From Erigeron canadensis (taxonomy: Eukaryota > Streptophyta > Magnoliopsida > Asterales > Asteraceae), in the NCBI RefSeq assembly GCF_010389155.1, contig NC_057768.1:40589633-40653632 (forward strand): DNA of 64,000 nt, read 5' to 3'. Below, in pieces: positions 32,752-45,900 of the stretch. Position 1 is the stretch's first letter. The number at the start of each line of letters is the position of its first letter. Below the pieces are notes generated by a model. The model was not told the DNA's origin. It saw only the letters and a program-made list of their open reading frames with translations, and ran no database searches. The position numbers and the translations under genes are program-made.

Positions 32752-34084
32752 GAGACTATTCGTCCATCGGATGAGCCTGAATACTATTAATACTTATGTA
32801 CCTAAGACTCTTTTTAAAGGAGTAACAGAAATCGGGTATCTACTTCCAAAACCTTAATGTTTCTATGGAAAAAACATTTGATGATCGGTCAAACTTATTA
32901 TCTTCTCAATTGGATATCAAGTAAATATTAATGTTGTAATTTTATAAGTTGGACAGACTAAATCTTAGTTTTTGGCTTTGTGCTGCCAAAAAAACACTAT
33001 AATTCTTAGCACCTTGCTAAGTTTATTGTAGAATATATTCACTTGATGAAAAAGAGAATAAAGCTTGTTTAAAGGGTCACAAAATTTTCAAGATTGTGTG
33101 AAGTACATATTAATATATTACTCAACGAACTATCAACAATACGAACTTTAATTTGGATACATAAATAAACAACAATATATAATACACAATGAATCAGTCC
33201 TTTAAATCATGGTCGGGAAAAGTAATATATGAAGGAACAATTGACAAATATATAGATATGGTGCTAGATTTTCTGAGGTTCTTCCCATGGTGATTACATT
33301 TCCCCCCTTTCTTTGACTTTTGCTTATCGGATCGTATATTATACTAAGAAGAAAACCTGTCAACTTTAAGCATTATATATGTAGAACATGAATATCTGTT
33401 CAGTTTAATGGTAAAGGTGGTCCAATAATTACATGTTTTCAATATTTAAAGTATCCAGTGACTATTTAATTAATTGCTAGAGTCATGATGCTTAATTAAT
33501 CGTTTTCGGTTGAAAGAAAAGTTCAGTTCATGCCTTCATGGTACCTCTCAACAGTAATGTGGAGGAGATCTACAACATATATTGCGCGCGTTACTACCTC
33601 TTTTTATTTGTTCTTCTTTTGAAAAACTTTTTAAACAAGAAACTCTCTCATTTTACTCCTAATATATACGAACATTTGGTTATTTCACAACTTTCAAAAA
33701 AATATTTTAATAATTAACCCCTACAAATGTAAAAAGTGAGGGACTATAGTTGGATGGAATAACACAAGATGGACCTTACCAACTAGTAACCAACTCATTT
33801 GCAAGATGGACATCCATCTAGTTTTTTAATATATATGCCTACGTGATATATGTGTACAAGAACAACTAAAACATATTAATTAAACTATATTAATTCAATC
33901 AATGAAGTACTGAATTAATTAATTATAATATTCTTGTTGTTTTTAAATATACACTTAGGAATCCAAGGTTTATGACTTTATGTAAAACATGCATACTACT
34001 GTATATATGATGCAAAATTTCATTAAGAATATGTGTATAGATTAATATACTTATTTTATTTTATGTCAAAAGCTAACTGCGTGC
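32752..34084. other. Intergenic DNA and promoter of the zinc-finger gene
   Basis: AT-rich, no gene seen. The last few hundred bases are likely the upstream region of the zinc-finger gene. Confidence 0.5.
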
Positions 34085-34092
34085 TATATAAG
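34085..34092 (+). promoter_or_regulatory. TATA box of the zinc-finger gene
   Basis: TATATAAG lies 75 bp upstream of the ATG at 34160. Confidence 0.7.
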
Positions 34093-34159
34093 GGAGTGGC
34101 TGGTACTCCATTTGGCATATCATTTTTAAAAAACATATATTAATTAGTCAAATACAAAT

Positions 34160-34774
34160 ATGAGCAAAGTTGTCTCTAACTTTCTTTCATTAACATGGGA
34201 AGGGAATGATTTAGATTCTAATCAATACTCATCACCATGTAAAAAAATCAAACTATTCGGGATTGAGCTAGATCCTCTCAACGATGGTTTGACGACGTTC
34301 AACAAACAAGGGTTAGGCGATAGTGAAGAAAGTACACGTTCGCGTTCCACTACAGTATCCTCCTCCGATAAAGACAAGTCCCTAGATGCAGATTCTGAAG
34401 AGATGAAGAGCTTTAAATGCGATTACTGTGCCAAAGTGTTTGTTAACTCACAAGCCTTGGGTGGACACCAAAACGCGCATAAAAGAGAAAGAGTCAAGAA
34501 GAAAATGTTACTATTACAAGCTAGAAAAGCCACTATCGATTACTACCTTAAACCCTACGACCAGATTACCAACAATAATTATGGAGTTAACATAAGATTT
34601 CAAGGTTATAGTGATAGTGATTTGACTACATTTGGTTTGTACGACGAAGATCTGTTATCGTTTGAGGGCATGTACAACTCTGCTTATTATAAGCAAGCAC
34701 CCAAGATGTCAAGAAAGACGCTAGACCATTCTAAGCAAACTTATCATAGTTTGGATCTTCAATTGTGTCTTTAA
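34160..34774 (+). CDS. Single C2H2 (QALGGH) zinc-finger transcription factor with EAR motif
   Basis: Intronless, 204 codons. One plant-type zinc finger spans residues 86-107: the ligands are C87, C90, H103 and H107, with the plant-specific QALGGH at 98-103. A basic stretch follows (KRERVKKK). The C-terminus SLDLQLCL is an LxLxL-type EAR repression motif, and KLFGIELDP (31-39) matches the short N-terminal motif of ZFP/GIS-type proteins. It is therefore probably a nuclear repressor acting in development, such as trichome, hormone or organ identity programmes, as is usual in this family. The exact orthologue cannot be told from the sequence alone. The single-finger, EAR-ending layout and the length of about 200 residues are normal for the family. 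TATA box at 34085. Confidence 0.9.
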   Translation: MSKVVSNFLSLTWEGNDLDSNQYSSPCKKIKLFGIELDPLNDGLTTFNKQGLGDSEESTRSRSTTVSSSDKDKSLDADSEEMKSFKCDYCAKVFVNSQALGGHQNAHKRERVKKKMLLLQARKATIDYYLKPYDQITNNNYGVNIRFQGYSDSDLTTFGLYDEDLLSFEGMYNSAYYKQAPKMSRKTLDHSKQTYHSLDLQLCL

Positions 34775-35139
34775 TTAAGTTCGTTCTCCACATGTAACAA
34801 TCCATCGTAATCACATTTCTTAAATTTTTTAATAAGTTCTTCAATTAAGGACCATATATAAGGAGAAGTTTTACTAATTGATATTTTCCTAAATTTAATC
34901 TATTGTCCGGTTTTATTTTAATTTATTTTTCGAACTAGTTTATTCATGCATATGCGAATAGCTATATAGCATGATCATATCATCAATTGAAAACATAAAG
35001 AACGTTGATATCGTTGATAACGTTGATATCATTGATTTTTAAAATTTTATTATAGATTTTTAACATTTTATTTATTTTATATTTATTTTTCACATATTTT
35101 TTAATTTTGTCCCTTGTTAAAAAAAATTTAGTATCGCCT
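34775..35139. other. 3' flank of the zinc-finger gene
   Basis: AT-rich. A small dyad-like GTTGATATCGTTGATAACG series lies at about 35003-35031. No gene. Confidence 0.45.
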
Positions 35140-35410
35140 TTGCGACTATCACACTTTTAGTGAAGTGTGAACAAATTAAAAATTTTGTCAATTTTTTGTG
35201 TGTAAAAATATATAGAAATAAAAGTGGGTGGAAATTTCTTCACACTAAAAAGTGTGTAGAATTAAAAGTTCACACTTTTTAGTGTGAACTTTCATAATTA
35301 TTTTGTCACACCTCATTTGTCCACGCTATTTCTATATATTTTTACATAAAAAAAACGTGACAAATTTTTTAATTTGTTCATACTCCAATAAAAGCGTGAA
35401 CAAATGAATT
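35140..35410. mobile_element. Foldback element with nested palindromes
   Basis: The left arm (about 35145-35260) and right arm (about 35300-35405) are inverted copies sharing TGAACAAATTAAAAA, TTTGTCA and GTAAAAATATATAGAAATA. Inside is a second, shorter inverted layer (CACACTAAAAAGTGTG; TTCACACTTTTTAGTGTGAA). About 270 bp, non-coding. Confidence 0.65.
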
Positions 35411-36890
35411 TTTTTTTTTTAATATGTATATTCATATGTTGAATTGAAGTTTTTGGAATCACATGGGATCATATCCAAAGATTTAACCAAAAATAATAAA
35501 ATATGTATGTTCAGGTTTCTTTAGATATCACGAGTAATTAAATATCTCATATTACTGACAAAAGAATATAATTGGGTGTTAATCATTTTATCAAATTATT
35601 ATAATAGTTATGGGACATAATATAACCGGCCTCAACTTTTATTTTATTTTTTTACATTTTCGAAGATGACTATGAAAATAGCATATCATGCATATTTTAC
35701 TAGTAGACTATCACTGTACGTATTTTATATTGAAGTCTAGTTTGTTAAGTTTCTTTGTTGGGTTTTTAATTTATGTTTTTCTGTAAAAAAGATATGCCGA
35801 ATGTAATTTATAAAAAACTATCATCGTATATAATCAAAACTTTATGTACAAAGATTATTACAGTGTGATCATTGATCAGTCGTACCGTCACCTCATTATA
35901 CATGATGTATACTATTTTTATTACTACCATTTTATAGACTATGTTTTGCCTATTGCTATCGATTCGATATTGATCCGTTGTTAATTAATTATTCTAAAGG
36001 TATACACAAAAACAATTAAATTCAAGTTTTTTATAATGCCACTACCTTGTTAAATAATCATAATAAAACAATTGATCATGTCCGCATCTGGTCTCACGTC
36101 AAGTTAGCTCGTTTAGTTACCAATCGAATCAAACGTTATTAAGAAACATCTTAGATTTAATGAACACGTGTGAAAAATTATTAATTAATATAAGCAGTTG
36201 TTTATGCAAAAAAATCTTTGCTAGATTCTTAGAATTGTTTTTACTTGCATAATGTAATTATAAAATCTACAAACTTGTGACCGTTTGTACGTGTTAAAAC
36301 TGTTTTATCTACCTTCCCCATTCCACAGTTTATTTATTTTTTTAGCAACAAAAAAATCTATTACGAGTATTTTAACGGGTTGAAAAAATATTCAATCGGA
36401 AAAAAAAAAAAAAATTACATGAAGTAGTTTAGTTTAGCTGGTTTTGGATATATTCATCCCAGGCTAATTTAAATTTCTTGTTCCTCTTACAAAAACCAAA
36501 AACACGAATATATATTTAACATTCTACTCAAACCGGCCCACTACTTCTCTTCTTGTTGGCTTGACAAAATGTAAGTTACATATGTCATTGATCTCAAATT
36601 ATCTTCTTTTTTTTTTCTTTTTTTTTTTAAATTTTTAATCAAATACTCCGTATATGCACGATACTGAATGCAACAAAGTTCATAATTAATATACCAAGAT
36701 TCAACCGATTGAGTACATAAATTAAGATCGATTGACATATACACAAACATATATATATATTCTTTGTTATTATTTAGGTAATAAAATTACAACACCACAA
36801 AACACAATATATTTAAGTACTTAATAACTAACACACAAGAATTTCATTCGCAAGAAACAAAATGATGTGACAATAATATATATATGATAA
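35411..36890. other. AT-rich intergenic DNA
   Basis: No gene or clear repeat recognised over about 1.5 kb. There is a poly(A) tract at 36400-36414 and T-rich runs at 36607-36628. Confidence 0.5.
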
Positions 36891-37112
36891 TTAAGCCCTC
36901 TCATTGATCATGAGTAATGATAAAGCGAAAGCAACAAAACCTCCAACAATCGTGGATGGAGAAATGATTGATGAGGTCGAAGATGGTGCAGGTGCGGGTG
37001 GCATTGCCATTGGGGGCATTCCTGGCATCCCTGGCATGTCCATGGCCATGGAAACCACGGTCATAGTAGCAAAGCAGAAGAGAAACAAAGTGGCTTGAGA
37101 CGCGGAAGTCAT
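36891..37112 (-). CDS. GPI-anchored arabinogalactan-peptide-like protein, Met/Pro-rich
   Basis: 73 codons on the minus strand. A hydrophobic signal peptide (residues 1-23, TLFLFCFATMTVVSMA) is followed by a short mature core. The core has a methionine/proline-rich stretch (MDMPGMPGMPPMAMPP) and then an APAPSS arabinogalactan glycomodule. The C-terminus is a hydrophobic GPI-attachment signal (VGGFVAFALSLLMI) after small residues. This is the layout of plant AG-peptides: after signal and GPI cleavage only some 20-30 residues would remain, hydroxyprolinated and O-glycosylated at the plasma membrane. The Met-rich part is unusual and could bind soft metals, but that is inference. The plus-strand ORF over the same bases is its shadow. 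No intron is needed. Confidence 0.75.
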   Translation of the reverse strand: MTSASQATLFLFCFATMTVVSMAMDMPGMPGMPPMAMPPAPAPSSTSSIISPSTIVGGFVAFALSLLMINERA

Positions 37113-39318
37113 AATTATTATTTATATATATAGTTATAACTATAACTATATATATATCGATGAGTATGTAGCTAGGAAATTATGGAAAATGGTGATCGTT
37201 ATATATAGAGAGAAGTTGATGGGGTTTATGATCTGGCAAGAAATTATATAAGTTTGTAATGATCGATGATGATGATGGCCGGCAGCCGTGGAAACCCAAG
37301 TTAAGGGTTCTTCAATTAGAGTTGACATCAACGTACGTACCTTGTTATCTATGACATCCAAACAAATTAGAGTTGACACGTCCTAATACTTTTAACTGGA
37401 TAATACAAAAACAAAGAAATCTTCTAACCATATATAATATATATAGATATAGATTATTGTTTGAAACAAATTAATTAGATATTACCTATATATTATTTAC
37501 AGTAATATTGTATCAATTTAATACTCTTATAATTTAGTTATAATCATATTTGGACAGATACACTTTCTTTTTAGGTTTTGATTATTGTTTTTAAAATAAT
37601 GACAAAAGAAATAGTCTTTTTTTACCTGGTGATCTAATTAACGATTTTTTTATTGAATATTTGAAGTTTTCTTTTCTTTTTTCTTTTTTAAATTACTTCT
37701 AAGAATTGTAAACATATAAGTCAAAAATGTCATTAGACTTCTGCATTTTTAGTATTATTTTTATATGAATTCGTTTTTGACCTCAAAGGTAGCTGAAACA
37801 AGGTGTGTTCAACATGTTAAATTGATCATCACTGAGAGAAAAACTAATTAGTGATCTTTCGTAGCATTTTTTAGTAAAATATTACTCGTATTTAGTACTT
37901 TATTTTATTTTTTACAAGTTGACCAAACACACATTAACCGTTTCAGCCTTTTATATTGACTATTAATATTAATAGTTTCATTAATAAATTAGGAATTAAC
38001 ATAATTTTGACAGAATAGATATGCGACTAATTAAAAATCACTTTGTCAATGAATTCATTTCGTCAATCCTGAATAAGGTAATAATAATAATACCTATACA
38101 ATAATATACAATATGTACAATATACAATATGTACGTGACTATGCATATTCAGTTAATCTGTCCTTGTTTCGATGCGTGAAACTAGCGAGATAATCTAAAT
38201 ATGTTAGCTTTACAGCAATATTATATCTATGCACTTTACTTATACTTTCGTCCCAGTCGATCGAGATTATTCGAACACTTAATTGTAAGACAACAAACTT
38301 CGTATGTCCTGTTTAAATATGTGAAGCTATATGTCAATTTATCATCCTTAAGTTAAACCTTAATATTTGACAAGTTAATTTAGTTTTTTCAAAAGTTAAT
38401 TAACATGCTGTTTCTAATTCGTCGTATGCATAATTTGACTCACTGCTCAATATTTCATTGGGTAGGCTCCTTTTGTCCGAATATAACTTTTAACAAAGTA
38501 CTATGTTTGACATTGATCAATATAAAGTTATATAGATTTTCTTTTTAAGTAAAGCATATCCGTATAAATTCACATGTTTTTCACGTCTACTTGTGCCATT
38601 AAATTCACATGCATTAGAAGATTGATTTGAACATATAAAAACCACTAGTCAACCTTCTAATTAACTTAGCTTACGGCTCTAGGCCTATTTTTTTTTTTTC
38701 TTTCTTCTTTTGCTCTAGTTATTACGAGTATTATTTTGGCATACCCATTGCATCACATTATGTATTAAGAAGATATTTCAGTTGGAAACCGAAATAAAAC
38801 CTTTGGGTTAGTTATTTAAAGGTGATTCTTGCCTGAACCAATCTTTGTCTTATTGAAATTCATGGAATCGTTTTTGTATCAACAAAATGAGAATCAAATA
38901 CGACTGATGCTCAAACTGTTATGCATATCATGCGCCAACGAAATAATCTTACATCATTAGTCCAAATTAAAAGTCAATTATTCGAGCACGTGTAACAATG
39001 AAAAAAAAAAAACACGAAAAAGATATCATATCGACACCACATTGAAATTTTACAATTAGAATATTCTTTACAAACTAGAAAAAACCTACCTTTTTTCTAA
39101 CATCGTGCTTCCCTCGACACTAAGTCAACCACACTAGTCCCATTATCGATTTTACCGACGTGGATCTACAACGTTGCAATGTTTGGTGTGTATTTTATAA
39201 AATTTCCAATCTTTTGCCCCCTTTGAAAGTTTATTAACAGAAAGTATGCTAAAATTGGTTGTCCAACTTTTTGGAATAAGGCATCAAAGTACAAATAACT
39301 GGTTGTTCACATTTATAA
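37113..39318. other. Intergenic DNA
   Basis: The first ~150 bp are the likely promoter of the minus-strand AG-peptide gene (TA-rich, with a TATATATA palindrome around 37125-37157). The rest is AT-rich with short direct repeats (ATACAATATGTAC near 38103-38131). No gene seen. Confidence 0.5.
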
Positions 39319-39678
39319 TCTATAACCCCTTATAAAGCATATTGACTTTTCCTATAGTCCTAATTTAAAAAAAAAATTTATACCAAATATATCATTATTT
39401 CTTAATCTTAATTCCCCTATACACTTAATCTATACTTTTATACTATTTAATAAATAAATCAATCTTCTATTTAAAGTTATGGAGAAACTATCAAAAATAC
39501 CATTAATGATTAATTTACAACACCAGTTATTAATCCAAAATGTCTCTATTTATCTTTTACATCAATTATTTACACCACTCGACGCCGTCTTTATCACCAA
39601 CAGTCTCCCCTCCCCACCACACACCAACACACAGTTTCCGCCACAACTACCGCGACATTGCGCGGATACCGTGCTAGT
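39319..39678 (+). mobile_element. Short Helitron, 360 bp
   Basis: Starts A|TCTATAACCCCTTATAAAGC. It ends with a GC-rich hairpin region (CCGCGACATTGCGCGG), then ATACCGTG and CTAGT, followed by T. It is the same type as the Helitron at 42280-42629. Non-coding. Confidence 0.75.
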
Positions 39679-39955
39679 TGTGGAAAATGTACCAAGACAT
39701 CAAGGATAAGTATGAACAATTAAACATCTTCCATATTTGTAAGTTTGGTTTTTGGGTGTCGAGATCGAAACTGGCCCAATGATACAATGATCAGAAAGCC
39801 CAACACTTATTAAAAAAAAACCAAAATTATTCAATTCTAGCATATTCCATTTCTTCTTCTTCATCAACATCAACATCATCATTTCATTTTCTTTTTTATC
39901 CAAATCCAATTAGCCCCCAAATTTTTTCATATTTTTTTTCACTCACACTGACTGA
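39679..39955 (+). promoter_or_regulatory. Promoter and leader of the EMB2004-type gene
   Basis: 277 bp between the Helitron 3' end and the ATG. A GCCCAA-rich patch (39774-39803, with GGCCCAATGAT and AGCCCAACAC) precedes a CT-rich leader. No classical TATA box, which is common for plastid housekeeping genes. Confidence 0.45.
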
Positions 39956-42900
39956 ATGGATTTCACTTCAACTCTCTCAACTTACTCTCCTCATCCAAAA
40001 CCTACCACAAATTTCACTTCCGGCGCCTGTGTCTTCCTTCGTCGCCGGCTCTTCTTTTCCACCTCGTTGTACTATCAGCAACGACGTCGTTTTCAATTTC
40101 GAACATTTTCGATTAAAAATGCTTCTTCATCTTCAGCAGGAAGAAGAAGAACAAGTAAGAAAGCCTATACGGAGTCACAATCGGAACCTCCAGCTGTTGC
40201 TTTTCCGGTGAAGGAAGTTGCTTCTGTCATATTGCCTGTTGGCTCGTTCGTTGTCGTCACTTTTGGTATTATTATTACATTTATATTCTGTATCTATATA
40301 TTTGTATGTGTATCTTAGTATATGAATATTAGTATATGTCTGTGTAAATTAAACAGAATTTGTATTGAAATGTGGTGTATCGTTTGTAAATAAGTTAGAT
40401 TTATGCTTGAATTAGTGACTTAAGTTAAGGATAACTAGAATAATGCCTGTACCATGCGACTACTTGTTGAGTTTAAAAAGAATATTCGGTGGCGGCTGAC
40501 TAGTGAGTTGTCTGTCGGGGCGCAAGAGAGCGACGGACGAAGCGTTACTTTTTTATTTAGCTTGGGAAATTGGTGACGTTTTTAGTTGAGAAGATGTCTT
40601 GATTGGGTGAAAGAAACTCAATGGCCAATGCTGCTGTATGATGGCACGAACATGATCAGTGTTGAGTATATGAACAAAAGTATTTCCCTACCGATAATTT
40701 CACTTACAAATTATTAGTCCTGTTACCGTATTTTTCTTGATACGTTTATTTGAGGAACTCCATCTTTGAGAATAATAATGGGATTAGGTTTGTAAAATCA
40801 TATAGTTTATGTTTACAGGTCAATTATGGTTAACCAGTGTTCTATGCTTGTTTTTAGGGATAAGTGCAGCGAAATGTATGTGACTAAGACCGAAAAGTTA
40901 TATTGTGCACGAACTATGAGAACCTTTATTGTATGCATGAACTTAGTAAAAATGTTCAAATCATGTAACATGGTGTATGTGGCGCCTCATATGAGTTGCC
41001 ACGTGCCATTTTTTGATTGGTAGGTCATAGTTAGTTACATGATTTGAACATCTTTACAAAGTTTGTGCATACAATAGAGGTTCTGATAGTTCGTGCACAC
41101 TATAACTTTTCGATCCTAGTTATCTACATTTCGACGCACTTATCCCTTGTTTTTATGCTAGAAGACTTGTCATTTGTGGCTTTTCTGGCATCTTATTTTG
41201 TTTGTTATATTTGTTTTTCTTTGTCACTAAAACTAGTATTTGCCAAAAGATCTACTGTATAAGAGAAGCTATGTTGTAGATAGAAGCTATAAACTTTTCA
41301 ATGGTTCACTCATTTATGTATTCAGCTGACAGTTATGTGGAAATTGGTGGAGAAACTGATGATGCCCAAGCAGTCAAAAGCTCCAACAGCATCAGATAAA
41401 AAACCGAGTGAAGGAGTGAAATGGTCCTTTGCTGCTGGCACAAACTTGTTACCTAATTTTGGTTCAAAGATCGAAAGGGAATCCAAACTTAAACTTAATG
41501 ATTTTGCTAAAGAACTTAGGGCCTTTGATATTGTTGACATGTCAGGTACTTGCAAGTAACATTAATTGCGCCATGACTCTATGAGTGCAGAATGTTCATA
41601 CATTCTACATTTCTTTTATACACTCTTCATAAAACCCCCTATATTTAAATCTTGGAGCAATTTGGCAGGTCGCAACTTTGGAGACGAAGGACTGTTTTAC
41701 CTTGCAGAGAGCTTAGCTTATAACCAGGCTAGTTTCTTTCTCTAATAATCGTGTTCAAATTATTCTTATACTATGGTATGCTATAATAAACACAGTTTAT
41801 TAGCAGAGTTGTTTTGGTTAACTCATTGTGGTGGTTGTGACTTGCATACGATGTTAGGGACTCTTTCTAGAAAGTTGAAACCACATTATATGTTCTATAA
41901 ATGCTAAATAACAGTTGGTTAGAATATATAAAATAACAGTTGGTTAGATTATATACAGATCATAAACAATGCTAGGATGGATATCCAATATTTGACAGTG
42001 AATTTCTTGAAAATTTAGAAGTGTATCTGACTATAATGTGAACTGAGATAATGGTTTGACCATGTCATCAGACTTCAGACATTGGGCAGCTGACAAAGTT
42101 TGCTGTGATCAATTTTCTTGATTTCATATCTATTTTGCAGAACAAATGCATCCATAACTTGCTAGTATATATGGTTTTTCCATTCTCTTGTTGCTTAGCG
42201 AAGTAATCTTCCTCTTTACTCTTAAACTCGCAAATTTCAAGTGAAGGACTTCGAAATGTGAGGTTAAAATCATGATTTATCTATACTCCTTTATAATAGT
42301 TATCAACCCCCTATTTTAGGAAAGTGTTAGAAAATGGTTAGATGCAAAAGTACTAAATTACCCTTAATAAACACCCTCTATGGAAAGGGTTATTAGAGAT
42401 TACCAAATTTGCCGTTAATGAATTAATTTACACTTTAGAACCTTATCTTGCTAATTTACACTCTAAGTCCTTATTTTTTAAAATATTTCCACTATCACCA
42501 TTACATCAACTTACACGGTTACACCACTTGACACCAATTGTCGATTTCATCACCACCCGTCATCGACACCACTAAACCGCCGTCGCCGTCGCCGTCATCG
42601 CCGCCGCATTGCGCGGGTACCATGCTAGTAGGATATTTAGATGAACAATGAAAATAAGTAATCACCTAACACATATCATACTAGGGTTGTGCTGAATAAT
42701 AATACTTAAATTTTTCATGCTGAAACTACTGATTGTCCTGACTGAAACAATCATTACAAATCCAAATATGAATTACCTTTGTTTTTTTTTCCAGGTTGCT
42801 GAAGATGTAAATTTTGCTGCAAATGGTATAACTGCAGAAGGCATTAAAGCTCTCGATGGTATTCTGCAATCGAACATTTTTCTAAAGACTCTTAACCTAT

Positions 42901-45900
42901 CAGGAAACACTCTAGGGGATGAAGGCGCTAAGGTGAAATGTTTGATAGTATTAGTTTGTAATGGATTTAAAGGCAATCATGCAATCTAATCACTAAGTAC
43001 TTAAGGACCGAAATTTCGGTGTTCTGTCCAAGAACTGAAATTTGAAATTTCGAAATTTCGGTGGGATTTCGGCGACTTTATTGTGTAAATTTGTCAGAAG
43101 TGTCGACTATAATATTTAATGCCTAATACTCAATAGAAATTTCAAAAGTCAAGCTTAAAAATGTCAATATCTGATAGATTAGTGATAATACTTGCAAAAA
43201 TTAGTTTTTGTTATGTTATGTTTAAGTTTGGACCAAAAAAACCTAAAAAAATAAAGAAACTGGAAACCGGAATCCCACTGAATTTTGGACCGAATTCGAT
43301 GGGATTTCGGAAAAAATCACCGGCGAAATTGTAGAGCGGGATCGAATCCCACTGAAATTGACTACACAGTCTAATTATGTCTATCTTCTATCTTGGAAGG
43401 TATTTTGGAAGGAGTTCCTAATCAGCTTTTGAGATTTTGCATAATATGAAACTTGTGCATTGATTTTGCACAATTTCTTAATTTTACGAATTTTGGACAC
43501 TTTATAATTACTGAATAGCATTCTATGTTCTCTATGAAGGTTTTATGTGATATACTGGCTGAAAATAGTGGTATTCAGAAACTCCAGCTAAATAGTACCG
43601 GGCTAGGGGATGAGGTTACCTTTTGCAAATTTCATATTCTCTCTTCACAAAGTAATCTGGTTAGATATTAACAGCCACTGATGTATTTCATCCTTTACAG
43701 GGAGCACGGGCTATTGGTGAGATGCTAAAGAAGAACTCAACATTGCGTACACTTGAACTAAACAACAATTTGATTGACTATTCTGTACGCCTCCATTTTA
43801 TTCTTCGTGTTTATGCAAGCATGCAGTTTTAAAGATGGTAGCATATTCTAAATTCTATTTGTATTGTGAGACAGGGATTTTCAGGTCTTGCTGAGGCACT
43901 TCTTGAAAATAAATCATTACAAAGCTTGTATCTAAAGTGAGTAGATGCTTTTGCGATATAATGTCATTCTCCCATATTTTTAATATATTTTTTAGTTTCT
44001 TTAAGAGTTCACAAGATCTATAACTGATAACATGCTACTCCAATATTTAGTGGAAATTATGGCGGTCCTTTAGGGGCATCTGCACTTGCCAAAGGGCTGG
44101 AGGGTAACAAAGCTTTGAGGGTACTTGTCTCATTTTCACTTTTTCTTCTGCAAATGTTGATGTGTTGTTGGTTCCAAGTTCTATTAATCGCATACTGCAA
44201 CATCTTTTGAATTCTTAATTTGAATACAAATGTTGTGTGAAACATAATATGACCATGTAGGAACTTTTCTTACACGGGAATTCGATAGGAGATGAAGGAG
44301 TTCGTGCACTAATAGCTGGATTGTCGTTACATAAAGGTTTGATTACTTGATACACGGTTTTATGCTCTGTTTATGTACATCTTTTTGCTTCCTTGGGTTT
44401 ATATATATTGTGTTAACTTGACATGTATAGTTTATAAGCAGGGAAACTCTCAGCTCTGGATGTTGGCAACAATATGATAACTTCAAAAGGCGCTTTTCAT
44501 GTTGCGGAATATATCAGAAGAAGTAAATCTTTGTTGTGGCTTAACGTTTATATGAATGACATCAAAGATGAGGTATTTGTCGCTTCTAAGTTTAGTACAT
44601 TAACTATGTAACCAGAAGGTTCTTATTTAGCATTGATTCCTTAATTTAAATGTACCAGGGAGCTGAGAAAATAGCTGAGGCTCTGAAGGAAAACCGTTCA
44701 ATAACAAATATAGATTTGGTGAGGAAATGCTATATCTACCTTATTAGAAGTTATATCAGTTTAAATAGTATTTATCATCTTGTATTCTTTTAGGGTGGAA
44801 ATGACATCCATGCCAAAGGGATCACTGCAATAGCAGAAGTTCTAAAAGATAATACTGTGATAACAGCTGTGAGTTTCTTACTTGTTTTACTCAATTCCCT
44901 TCATCTACTTATATCTTTAATTCCTCTGTTGTCAGGAAACTTAGTTTGCATATTGCTTTCATTGCAAATACAATGATATTGATATGGGCAAGGCTTTTTT
45001 ATATTTCAATAACTCAGGATTTTATCCCATAGGGCATAGAGATGATAAAGTATTCACCTGCCAATCAAATGACTGCAAACTTGAATTGGATCGATCTCAT
45101 GTATAACTATTAAATTAATCTGTCTGCGAAAATTGAATAAGGAAATTCTCTATTAAGAACAAATACAAAAAATATTGTTTGGAATCCTTGTCCTTTTTTT
45201 TTTTTTACCTGTATTGTCTCGTTGTTTAGGAGTGTTTTAGATATTTGACAACATACATACAGTCTCTCTTAATGCGTCTATCTATCTCTCATGCAAACAG
45301 CTTGAACTTGGTTATAACCCCATGGGACCAGAAGGCGCAAAAGCTTTGTCAGAGGTTCTCAAGTTTCATGGAAATATAAAAACTCTCATGCTTGGTTGGT
45401 GTAAGGTAACTCACTACGCGTTAAGCTCTTTATTGAGTTTAGAGTCCGCAAGAAATCTCATATGACCATTTTCACTTGACTTCATTGCAGATAGGAGCAA
45501 AAGGTGCAGAGTTTATAGCTGATACATTAAAATACAACAATACAATCTCCACTTTAGACTTACGAGCCAATGGGCTCAGTGATGAGGTTCATATTGTTTA
45601 TGACATTTTTGGTTCATGTGTTATGTTCAACAAGTTAATAATGGCCAGTTGCTCGTGTAGGGTGCTAAGTCCCTGGCTCGCAGCCTGAAGGTGGTCAATG
45701 AAGCTCTCGTGTCACTTGATTTAGGATTTAATGAAATTAGAGTATAGCCTACTTTCCCTAAAATAACTCCTCTTTTGGTTCATGGGATGATTTTTTGCAT
45801 TAACTCTGTTTGCCTTGCCCGCAGGATGAAGGAGCTTTTTCAATTTCCCAAGCACTAAAGGCTAACGAAGATGTGAGACTAACGTCTTTAAATCTTGCTA

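Noticed and set aside
42717..42989. 90-codon ORF read as a separate gene
   Set aside because: It is exon 4 of the EMB2004-type gene extended into both flanking introns.
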